From positions 4,307,501 to 4,371,500 of the forward strand of contig NC_135566.1 in assembly GCF_964340395.1 (NCBI RefSeq): DNA of 64,000 nucleotides, read 5' to 3'. The position numbers and the translations under genes are program-made. The stretch's first letter is position 1. Every line of letters starts with the position of its first letter. Below are positions 54,346 to 64,000 of this stretch, piece by piece. The notes beneath the pieces are model-generated. The model was not told where the DNA came from. It searched no databases and was given only the letters and a program-made list of their open reading frames with translations. The stretch comes from Glandiceps talaboti (Eukaryota > Hemichordata > Enteropneusta > Spengelidae).

Positions 54346-54879
54346 CAACAGCTGACTCACAGTTACAACTACAACAACATATAATATTATATATGTACGT
54401 ATATATATATATGTAACTTCATCTTGACAAACATCTATATTAAGGGATGAAGTCATAAGAGATTTTATGATGATTCTACCTATAAACAGATGTCTTTGAA
54501 CACCAAGTCCCAACTCACAAATTAACAATATTCCAAACTGCATACATACGTGTACTATATTGAACAAATTCAAAGTTCATGATTACAATTCCCCTTGTGC
54601 TGTCTACAAAAAGAAAGTCCACCTGGCATGCTCTATGAATCATGATGCCATTTCCCCAAATTGTTCATGTGATAAAATAAACACATTTACAGTATCAGCT
54701 AGTTGTCATTTCCTAAAATACACCCATTTTGCCACTGATGTAAGGATATGTTATAACATAAACCTATAGTGACCTATGAAACATAATAATTTCCTTCATC
54801 CTATTACATTGCCTTATGTGACAGTTCCTTTTATAAATTATGCAACAGTTATTTTGTGAGTAACAAATATGTGTATAGG

Positions 54880-54994
54880 TTATCAGTGGCCAAATGAGCA
54901 GTTAGCTTGAGTGCCTTGTACTTCTGTGGGATGGTTTCAAACATGCCAAGATTTGGCTGGGTTTATTTAAAAATTAATAAGATCTGTACAAAAG
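54880..54994 (+). mobile_element. tRNA-derived SINE, copy 2
   Basis: GAGCAGTTAGCTTGAGTGCC (A-box-like, 54902-54915) and GGTTTCAAACA (B-box-like, 54933-54943), then GGCTGGGTTTATTTAAAAAT and AGATCTGTACAAAAGAAG. Same family as 48721-48838 in opposite orientation. Confidence 0.75.
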
Positions 54995-56533
54995 AAGAAA
55001 AAAATCTACTGCAGTGGAACTTGTTCATATTCTATGAAATCATTCTTCATATTTCTCTTTGAAAATATTCTATACAACCTATAATTTTCTTACTTTAATA
55101 ATACAATATGTCAAAAAGCAAAAAAAAAATGTTAAGAAACCAAATCCCATATTTCTTCTAAATCTGATCAGAAATGTCAGGGGTTATGGTACATACTACT
55201 ACAACAATGCGGACAACACATCAGCAGCAAAAATTGGTGATTCAATTTCCAATAACTTTCTCAACTTTGTGAGTAGAATGAAGAACATTCATTATTGCAA
55301 GAATAATATCATATATATTTCTGTAAACTAGATGGATGGAACAATTTAAAATAACGACTATACATACATCTACAAACTATCAGATTTTATTTGGAATAAT
55401 CTTATATGTTTTTAAAACAGCTGAAAATATAAAAAATGAAGTAATTCATATGCAAGATAAAATTAAAACACTGCTTGTGGTAAATCTTGTAGAAGACATG
55501 TAACATCAGAAGTAGTTGCTGAACAGCTGCAATGTTATCAGACTGCATGTATATGTCAAACGTAATCTATACAATACATCTAAAGATTTGAGAAATTGTA
55601 TAAGCCATAAAAATTGCTTTTTAAAGTGCTAAACGGTCTGTAAGTGTGAAATGAACCTTAAACTTTGTGTAATCTTGATGCTAAATAAAACATGCACTGT
55701 GGTTGTTATCTGTCAGTTCACATTCTTCATCAATTGGTTACTGATCCGAATATAGTTTTGCATGTGTCTGTCATGGTGTTTGTAATGTTCTTATGATTAT
55801 ATCATGTCTATTTGGTCACTGCATTCGTATTGTTTGTAATAACTATTCATGTCTAATTGGACAACACAATTACTAGGAATAGCTATTTGTTGATTGTCTT
55901 TCCAGTTACAAGGTATACAATGTAGTAGATTTTAGAACTTAGTTTCACAAGTACCTGTCACTGTGTTCATAATATTACTATGGACAACATAATTGCTAAA
56001 TATTGATATTTGTTGACTATCTCTCTAGATATATGGTATAGTGGATTTGAGAGCTTATTGTAAATTGTAATTTTGATGACATGTTGTAATCAATCAATTA
56101 AACTAATTGCATTTTGTAATATGATGAAATTAGAATATTAATTCATTGTGTGAAAATGCAGACTAATTGTCTTTTAATGTTAGCCAAGAGATAGACTTGG
56201 TTTAAATTCACTACCTCAATATATGATTCAAATGATCTTTATAATATTGCAATCCTTGAAAAATCCTGATTAATTTTTTCCATGGACTAATCAGTCTTGA
56301 CTTACCAAAGATTTTCTGTATTGTAAAGCATATAACAGAGTCTGTCATCATTTACTAGAAATCATATTTCTTATGAGAAATATAATCCAGAATATTTCTT
56401 AATTCAAAGTAAAAAACTTAAAATTGACTCTGAAAGATGTACAGGGATACATTATTACCTGAAAATCAATGTGTTGAAATGGTGTTTTCTTCAGATTGAT
56501 AGCGAATTCAACTCAGATGTAAACTACAGTCAC
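54995..56533. other. Non-coding upstream DNA
   Basis: No gene seen; contains a tandem duplication (55770-56065). Confidence 0.6.
55770..56065. repeat. Tandem duplication, unit about 125-150 bp, about two copies
   Basis: TGGACAACACAATTACTA, ATATTTGTTGATTGTCT and CAAGTACCTGTCACTGTGTT-type words return in order. Confidence 0.7.
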
Positions 56534-56629
56534 CTCTCCAGGATACTGCTCACATCATCACATGTGAAACTCTAGCTGAGAACTAGACTGAATGTCAAAT
56601 GTCGTCTGAACCACAAAGGAGTTCCGCCA
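56534..56629 (-). promoter_or_regulatory. Candidate 5' non-coding exon of PITPNM
   Basis: The minus strand has an acceptor (TTTGTATTTCAG), 96 bases of exon-like, less AT-rich sequence starting TGGCGGAACTCC, and a donor GAG/GTGACT. It carries only start-stop ATGs (ATGTGA, ATGATGTGA), compatible with 5'UTR. It lies 20 kb upstream of coding exon 1 on the right strand. Splice evidence only; an intron of that length is unproven, and an internal exon would still need a first exon further right. Confidence 0.3.
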
Positions 56630-59600
56630 CTGAAATACAAACATAGTTCAACTAAATTATAACCTCAACAACATTCCAGTGTCAAGCCTGTATACACTAT
56701 TCCACTTATTTACGCGATATACAGGGAGAAACGGAAATGAAAAAATATGAGAATTTTTTTTCTTGTCTGTTCTACATGTACATGTCAGCCAGCTTAAAAA
56801 TGAGATATTATTCTCAATATTTGTATTCATTCAGCTGAGGAAAATGCAAGTGATCTAAGGACACCTTGTAGCAACTCATAGTGACAAACCCGTAGGTCAC
56901 AAGTATTTTCTGGCTGAATGAAGTAAAGTACTGAGGAATAATATAATTATACCTCCTAAAGCATAATTTATAAAAAATCTGGAAAAATAATGATGATTTG
57001 GAATGTTTTGACTCATATTTTAAGCACTTTAGAATTTGTGATGTAGACGTGGTTTGTTCTGACGTAGACTGACCAGGGTATATTTTTGTAATCCCTATTT
57101 TCTGTTCAAAGACAATAACTTGAGTATGGTATCATCAAATTTGTTAGCCTGGTATCAGCGTGATGTTAACATCTGGCTAGCTGAGCTGGTAGAAACCTTT
57201 CTAGTTGCTAACAAATTCTGGTGAAGTGTCAGTGCCCACCAGATCTCTTTGTGCACAGCAATAAAACTATATCACCCTCATCAATATTCATTTTATCAGA
57301 AATAACTAGATTTCAGAGTGAGGCTGATATAATTATACATGTACCTTGCGAGTCCTAAGCTATTATTATAAAGGACATCGATCATATTTTCATGTGCAAG
57401 TTAATAACAAAGTTAGAAACCCCTCAGAAGGCAATCACGTCCAATCACGTTTTGTTGTGAAAGTAGCTAGAGCTTTATTTCCCTCAAAGTTATGAATCAG
57501 TAGTCCCATATTCCTGAACTGAAAACAGAGTTCCTCTATTGGAAATATATGTTATTAAAATATTTTTATTTCTGTAAATCTTCCATTGCATAATCAGTGG
57601 TAGCCTGAGTGGGCTACCAGCTGCAAATTATGGTAGCCTCATGACAAGAATATTGGTAGTCTGTGGGCATGGGACTACTGTTAATTTCGAGCCCGGTGAA
57701 TATGTATATATATCTCTCTAGCTCTCAAGCATGGGCAAACATAATCAGTTGCATATTATTAAAAATTGATGAAATATCATTTTTTTTTTCTTTTTAATAA
57801 TTAATACCAAGTCAATACTAAAGTTGGCAGTTAAAAGACTGTGATACATCAAGATAACATTAAATGCCATGTCAAATAGACATAAATTTTCAGAAATGAA
57901 ATAAAGTTATCAGGCATGTAACATAAGATCTGAATGGTCAGGAAGAACATATTAAACATGGTTGTGTTGTTTAGATGGATGTTCATGATCTATCAATTAT
58001 CTAAATGTGTCAAGAAGGGTCACATAGTTGGCAAAATGCGGGATTAACTGTTCCATAACATACATGCCAGGAAGAAATACTTTTGGATTAATCATAGCTT
58101 CAATGGTGGCTTATATTCACATGGAATTAATTGAACAGAAATATGCAGTATGGAAAAATAAGGATTTCCATGCATGTATGGAAAAATAAGCCCAATGGTA
58201 TTTGCAGCACTGTTGAATTTACTATTAAAATTAATTAGGTCCATGTTGTACTGCAACTAGTTCACTGTATAAAAGTGGTTCATATTATACACAAACATGC
58301 CAATCACCTCATTATCACAGATACATATATTCATTTGTACACACATGCACCCACCCGTATGCCTGCATGCACACACATGTACACACACACACACATGATC
58401 TTACCATAGCACTATTGAACCTTAAGATCGGCTGTGCTAATATGTAACATCTAGTTACTTTTACATTATTATGTTTATGACTGATGAATCTACACATGGA
58501 CAAAACATAAATCTAAATGACATCTTTTCATCACTTTTGGAATAAAATGATGACAAAGTATTCATCATACTGTCAATTTTTAATGTAAATGTACATGTGT
58601 ACCTAACTGAACTCTATAGACTTATGTAATTTTAATGTAAATATCAATATATATATATATATATATATAGTGTTGAGTGTCAAATCAATACTTTCATATA
58701 AGAATATCCTCTTTCTTTTCGTTTCCATGACATCTAAATACAAAATGTCAACTCTAATTAACCTCCGACCAAAAATGATCTTTTCTACTGAAATAACACT
58801 AACACACAAAAAACAAACCAAACCAAAACCACTGAAAATAGTACACATAACTCACTAAAATGGAAACAATATTCTCATGCACAATTAATATCAAAATATT
58901 CTGCACCATGAATTTCAAAGCAAATTATATGCTAATAATGTAAACAAACACACCAAGAGAAGCATCAACCACACGTTTAGACAACATCACAGCAGAGATC
59001 TCCTTAAAATACCTGGAACACTGGTACAGACATGCCGTGCTCACCGTAGTCTCGTTCACCTTTGATCTGTACATGCTGTATGCATGGTGTACTAATACTA
59101 ATCTAACACTGCCTGCCACGAAAAGCATGACAAACATCAACTACATGTTACAAAGTCTTGATCCTTGTAATAAACAATAAATATTCATGACTCCTTCAGA
59201 TAGTCATGAATATTCATTGTTCACCTAACACATATGTATGCTAATACTAATCTTACACTGCCTACTAAGAAAAGGATGACAAACATCATGAACATCAACT
59301 ACATATTACAAAGTCTTGATCCTTGTAACAAATCAATAAATATTCATGACTCCTAAATGCTTATCAGATAATCATGATTATCCCATTGTTCATCTAATAC
59401 ATACATGTGTATACATGTCTGCTAAAACCTGTAAGACAAACAATGACCACTGCTAGAATAATAGAAATGAAAAAGAATTTCATGTCAGTTGATGTATATT
59501 TTAATGAAGACTATTGTTTGTTGCCAAAAATATTGAAAGGATTTATGGAAAATTAAGAAAGATTTTGAAAGTTTGGTACATATCATCGGTCGCTTTCATA

Positions 59601-60800
59601 ACTCTAAAATAAATAAAAGTCATTTTCAGACTGCATGCCAAACATGGGTGACACGTCAGGTAATCAAAGACACAACAACAAACTAATTTACAGAAACATG
59701 TTAGTCGCCCGGATAAGCTTACATTTTTCTACTATTCTAGTGCTGTCCTTCATCAAATCTCAAGATTTCTCTTCATGTCTAGCTCAATGAGGTTCTAAGA
59801 TAAAATTTCAAATTCAACCAAAGCCACTCACACAGTCATTAACATCATATCTTTGTTATTCATGTCAATCAATCACAGAATTCTACCCATCATATGGTAG
59901 TGTTTATTGGGGGCCGTTACATAATGCCCAAATATGGTACATTTGTCAGCTCAGGACACTACTTTAGTACTTATGCATTGTTTACATCGTTCTAACAGTT
60001 TGGGGTTTGCTCATTTGCATGTCATTCTCATTAAACAACTTTTGGTTAATGATTTCTCATTTAGCCATATGGGGTTACGATGATTTGATACCATGTTGGT
60101 ATCTAGACTAATTCTAATTCTACATACAGATAGCGTCATGGCATAGGCCTTTGGGAATACAATATCACTCACTGCAGCAATGTTGAAATGATTTCAATGA
60201 CTAATTCATACATTTGGTAATTGGATATTAATCTTATGATGCAGAAATAATGCAATTCTACACCTTTATGAAATGTGTTCATACTTTTATGACCTTTTCA
60301 CATCAAACATCACAAGCTATGTTCACAATCCTCCATCATTCCAGAAATTTTTCAAAAGAAAGTTGGAAGACTCTGACACAAAGTTGACACCATATCAATC
60401 ATTAGGCATGCATTCTGTTGAACCGCGGTCCATTAGATTTAATAATCATGGTGAGACATGACGGAAGTTATTTGATTACATACAATGTACGGTTACCATC
60501 ACAGCTTCCACTTTTGAATTACAGCAGAGTGTTTTGCCTGCGTAATATCATAATAAGTTGTACAGAACTGGTTTATATGCACAAATTGGGGCTGGGCTAT
60601 GGCTGGCAAGACTGATATTCCAATCATTAGGGCAATTCAACTACACTAAATGTACCTTAATTGTTGCATTATTGTTGCGGTGCAAATGTACATTTGGGAT
60701 GTACATGTAATTGGACACATTCTACTTTCAAGCCAAGAAAAATCTGTGCCTAAATTCAGGGCAGTACATGCATGTCATCGTCATCACTGAAGTGATAGCT
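56630..60800. other. Non-coding upstream DNA
   Basis: No gene seen. Contains an AT run at 58649-58668 and a tandem duplication (59087-59405). Confidence 0.6.
59087..59405. repeat. Tandem duplication, unit about 145-165 bp, two copies
   Basis: CTAATACTAATCT, ACACTGCCT, CATCAACTACAT, AAAGTCTTGATCCTTGTAA and AATAAATATTCATGACTCC occur twice in order with high identity. Confidence 0.93.
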
Positions 60801-60915
60801 GTTTCGTGATTGGTCCTGAATAGGTCACATGGAGAGTTGACGTTTCAGGATTGGTCCTGAACAGGTCACATGGAGTATTTATGCTTGACGATTGGTCCTG
60901 AACAAGCCTATGGGA
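60801..60915. promoter_or_regulatory. Three-copy repeat with inverted CCAAT box and AGGTCA half-site
   Basis: GATTGGTCCTGAATAGGTCA, then CATGGAG, repeated at about 41-48 bp, the third copy partly decayed. ATTGG is an inverted CCAAT box (NF-Y type), AGGTCA is a nuclear-receptor half-site and CACATG an E-box-like word. Could be a promoter-proximal element of an unseen transcript; no TATA box or exon is evident nearby. Confidence 0.4.
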
Positions 60916-61789
60916 TATTAACTGTAATGAAGTATCTTGGATTTAGTTATTGCGTTTTACTAAAGAATAAGAGTTCACTAAAAGAACTAGTGCACTGTAA
61001 GGTCATCTCATAACATAAAAGCAGTCACCTGTACATAATTGAGGTCATTAAGATAATTCTGGAAATGATGGTCACCCATTACATTCATCAAATAACTTGA
61101 GGCTGCATTAATTATTACACTTCACTTATCTTGGAATCAAACATCGTAACAATTTGATGTATTTTTTCCCAATGAAGTAAGCATATTGTCACCAACCACA
61201 TCATAATGAGAGTTATGCAAGACAGAAAGACAATCTCCTAGGCATGCTATTACAGCAGCTTGATGTGTCCAAAGCCATGATGAGAACAACCTTCTACGGA
61301 ATGAATTTCAATTAAATTCATGGTTGAGGAGGTCATTTTAATCAGGGCATGTGCTGTAAAAAGAGCCAGTGTAATGACTTATTGAACAAAGAAGAATTTT
61401 ACAAGGTGAATTTTCTACCTACACATTTATTTACCATTTCCCATGTATATATACAGTCATATCCTTAAGTGATCCTCCTCTGTTTGGCAATTTTTCATAC
61501 AGCTAGTCCATTTGACCTGGCAAGTATATTATGAAAATCCGAACTCTTATATATTGCCATAGTTTTAGGTATGAACACCAAGATTACTTGTCAGGCAGAA
61601 GAACCTCATGTTACCATGGATAATATGAGGGAAAAGAAAGTAGGTAATCAAAAACTGGGATTTTGTATCATGTTCCTTTAATATCGTAATACATCTGAAT
61701 AAAAATCATAATTATAACTACAACAATAAAATGGAAAGTGAATGGCCCGAATAAATTCAGCTCAAAAGGTTTCCAACAATTTTGCATCT

Positions 61790-61940
61790 GTTCACGAAGC
61801 ATCATCGAAATTTTTATTTATACAAATGCATCATTAATATTCATGTTTACCAAAACCTAATTAGCTCTCCACATTAGCTCACACAATCTCTATATCAAAT
61901 TTCATTTCAAACAAGCCAAGTTTTTAAAGATATTGATGAT

Positions 61941-61983
<43 letters not shown>

Positions 61984-62025
61984 CTTGGCACATCTTCAGC
62001 TCCCCTTAGGGAGCTAGCAAAATAC
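61790..62025 (+). mobile_element. Retrotransposon-type 3' end with (ACAG)n tail
   Basis: TATCAAATTTCATTTCAAAC, AAGCCAAGTTTTTAAAGATA, then about ten ACAG units (61941-61981), then CTCCCCTTAGGGAGCTAGC. Resembles RTE-like ends; non-coding. Confidence 0.45.
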
Positions 62026-63291
62026 AGAAAGAAATACATTTCTTACCCATAATTCAAATCTTCACTAAGCAGGCAAGAAAAATATTACATCCTACTATGT
62101 CTGTGCCTTAGGACTGGTATGTTATCAACCCTGACTTGGGCAAATTATCATCCAATCGTCATCAGCAAATGTCCACATCAGGGTATAAATACAGATATAA
62201 CTGTAAGTCCTGATATTTCTCCTGCAATCGGGACAGACAGTTTGACAGCTAGCTCTATCTATATCCATGCAATTCAAGCTATGCATGACAAAAATACAAT
62301 TCGTACATGATGTGTATGCTTTGAAGCATGCCTTGCATGTCTGATTTCTATCTTAATTTTCCCCCATTCGTCTTGCTTGGGTACATTTGTGATCATTTAG
62401 GTAGAAAGTTTACATCATGCTCATCTGTTTTTTACTGAGGTGAATGTAAATGAAGTTAGATACTCAGAAAATAACGTCAATTGCAAATCGCTGAACCTAT
62501 GAGGGAGTGCCCCCCCCCCCCCCCCCCCAATGCATTTCTTGGGAGACAAGTATATCAAAACTTAAAGAACTATCCAGTATAACTAAAGGTTATTTAGCAT
62601 AGTTGACTCTACCCAAACTATACATTGTATAGTCTTATCTTGCTTACTGTAAGTTGCTATGGCCATTTGCATCATTGCTATAAAGGACTTTTGATATCAA
62701 AGGAGAACCCCACTCCTGGGTCACAGTTCTGGAGAGTCATTCAATGATTCCACATCACATAATCTTCGCACGGTTGGCAGTTGCCAAGAAACATCGAATG
62801 TACACTCTTTTCACTTCTAGTTCTACATTTATTGTTCTTTCAACAACATTGCCTCATACTTTGCAGGTCTTAGCAGACATGAATATTTATTAGATGCACA
62901 CTGAATATTCAGACTATTTATCTGAAGGAAATACATGTATGGCTTTAAAACTTAAAAGTCATGAACATTTGTGGATTCAGAATGTAATTTCCTTATCCCA
63001 TTATTCTGACCAAATAACTCTTTTCTGTTGTCTTGGTTACATGTTAATAATTGTTATGAGACCCCCAAACTATGGGGAATGTACATGTAATACAAAGTTT
63101 TCCGCAAGTCACGAGGAATGTGCTTAAGAAGCTCACTTTGTAATTATGATGTATCGGTCGCATGAAACATACAACATGTCATATGTGAAGGAACCTGACA
63201 CGTTCAGCCATGTTGGATGTGAAGTATCCCCCAGAATGCACTGCTCTGAGACAAAGATCCAATGAGGAAATCTTTGGATTAAATTTCCCCC

Positions 63292-63338
63292 GACTCTCAT
63301 CTGAGGGTCTAGTAGTATAGCCCTAAGAGGTGAGAGTC
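63292..63338. other. Short imperfect hairpin
   Basis: GACTCTCA pairs with TGAGAGTC, with weaker inner pairs (TCT with AGG, GGG with CCC). Too short and too interrupted for a confident microRNA call. Confidence 0.25.
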
Positions 63339-64000
63339 TGGATAACCAAGACTAACTTTTCTGTGTATCCGTTTTTATAATTGACATTTGACATTAACTC
63401 ACTGATCACATACTATAAACATGAGCTCTATATTTAAATGACAGCTTAATTTTTTTATGCTTCAAAGGTCAAAGGTAAATTTGACCCGAAGTGACAGCTC
63501 TCTTCATGCATATCTGATAAACTTGTTAGAAGAAGCATTTAAAATTACTACCTAAGTCAAATGACAACTATTCTAATTATATCATATTTCTAATCAAGCC
63601 TGGTAGATCAGGTCAATTGAATACATCTTGCCAGTTCTGATATGTGTTTAACTCTGATGCCCAAATTGTGCCAAATATGTCATGTCAAATTTCAACCAGT
63701 ATACTTTGTTATTTTGATCATTTCAGTAAAGTTAACAGTTAATATCTTAACAACATTCTCTACTTACATGATCATTCCAGACTCCTTTTGCCAAACCTTA
63801 TTCCGACTGGGATTTATGGATGGAAATATCTGGGTGTTTAGAGCAGCTTTTTAAAATAGGGATTCTAGCAAGCAAATTATAAATATATATATACTTGTAT
63901 TTTTTCTTCCATGTCAATGGAATTCAAATGCCACTGAGAATGTAAGTCACTTTTGACATGTATTTTATTGTTCTTTTAACTCTTCAATTTGAACAGCAAA

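Larger units (their letters stand above)
60916..64000. other. Non-coding DNA at the right edge
   Basis: No gene seen. Contains a retrotransposon tail, a C homopolymer at about 62509-62528 and a short hairpin near 63292. Confidence 0.55.

Noticed and set aside
60273-60615. Two overlapping plus-strand frames
   Set aside because: Short, no domain, and in different frames over the same bases.

Overview
The window is eukaryotic nuclear DNA from a metazoan, most likely a marine invertebrate bilaterian. It is AT-rich, with short coding exons bounded by GT/AG junctions, introns of a few hundred bases to 6.6 kb, microsatellites, foldback MITEs, tRNA-derived SINEs and non-LTR retrotransposon debris. 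I cannot place the phylum from sequence alone. There are no bacterial operons, CRISPR arrays or phage genes.

The dominant feature is one nearly complete minus-strand gene. It encodes a membrane-associated phosphatidylinositol transfer protein of the RdgB/Nir/PITPNM family. I reconstructed 20 coding exons from the start codon at 36120 to the stop at 8599. Every junction keeps phase and the chain gives 3756 nt, or 1251 residues; human PITPNM1 is about 1244. Domain order is the N-terminal PITP domain, a FFAT motif (EFYDAQE) split by intron 6, the conserved middle region with a GDSMG pentapeptide, the DDHD domain and the C-terminal LNS2 domain. The PITP domain moves PI and PA between ER and plasma membrane, FFAT docks on VAP at the ER, and LNS2 senses phosphatidic acid. 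The protein is thus expected to work at ER-plasma membrane contacts during PLC signalling.

Left end (1-2 kb): the terminal exon of an unrecognised plus-strand gene, convergent with PITPNM. Its C-terminus is a 9-residue tandem repeat carrying R-R-x-S basophilic kinase sites. Between the two genes (2-8.6 kb) lie a TAC microsatellite, two MITEs and probably the PITPNM 3'UTR.

Right part (36.2-64 kb): upstream DNA or 5' non-coding introns of PITPNM with no convincing protein gene. It holds a 5'-truncated CR1/L2-like retrotransposon tail, SINEs, many tandem duplications, two clusters of octamer (ATGCAAAT) sites, a repeat with CCAAT and AGGTCA elements near 60.8 kb, and one candidate 5'UTR exon at 56534-56629.

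The most interesting pattern is that three PITPNM exon edges are themselves tandemly duplicated into adjacent introns: the acceptor side of exon 1, the donor side of exon 12 and the acceptor half of exon 17. The exon 12 array also carries regularly spaced CTCF-consensus sites. The exon 17 copy keeps an open frame with mostly synonymous differences. A separate minisatellite in intron 17 carries four perfect CArG boxes. I see no evidence for a wholly new molecular system. All calls come from reading and hand-splicing the sequence; no search was run.
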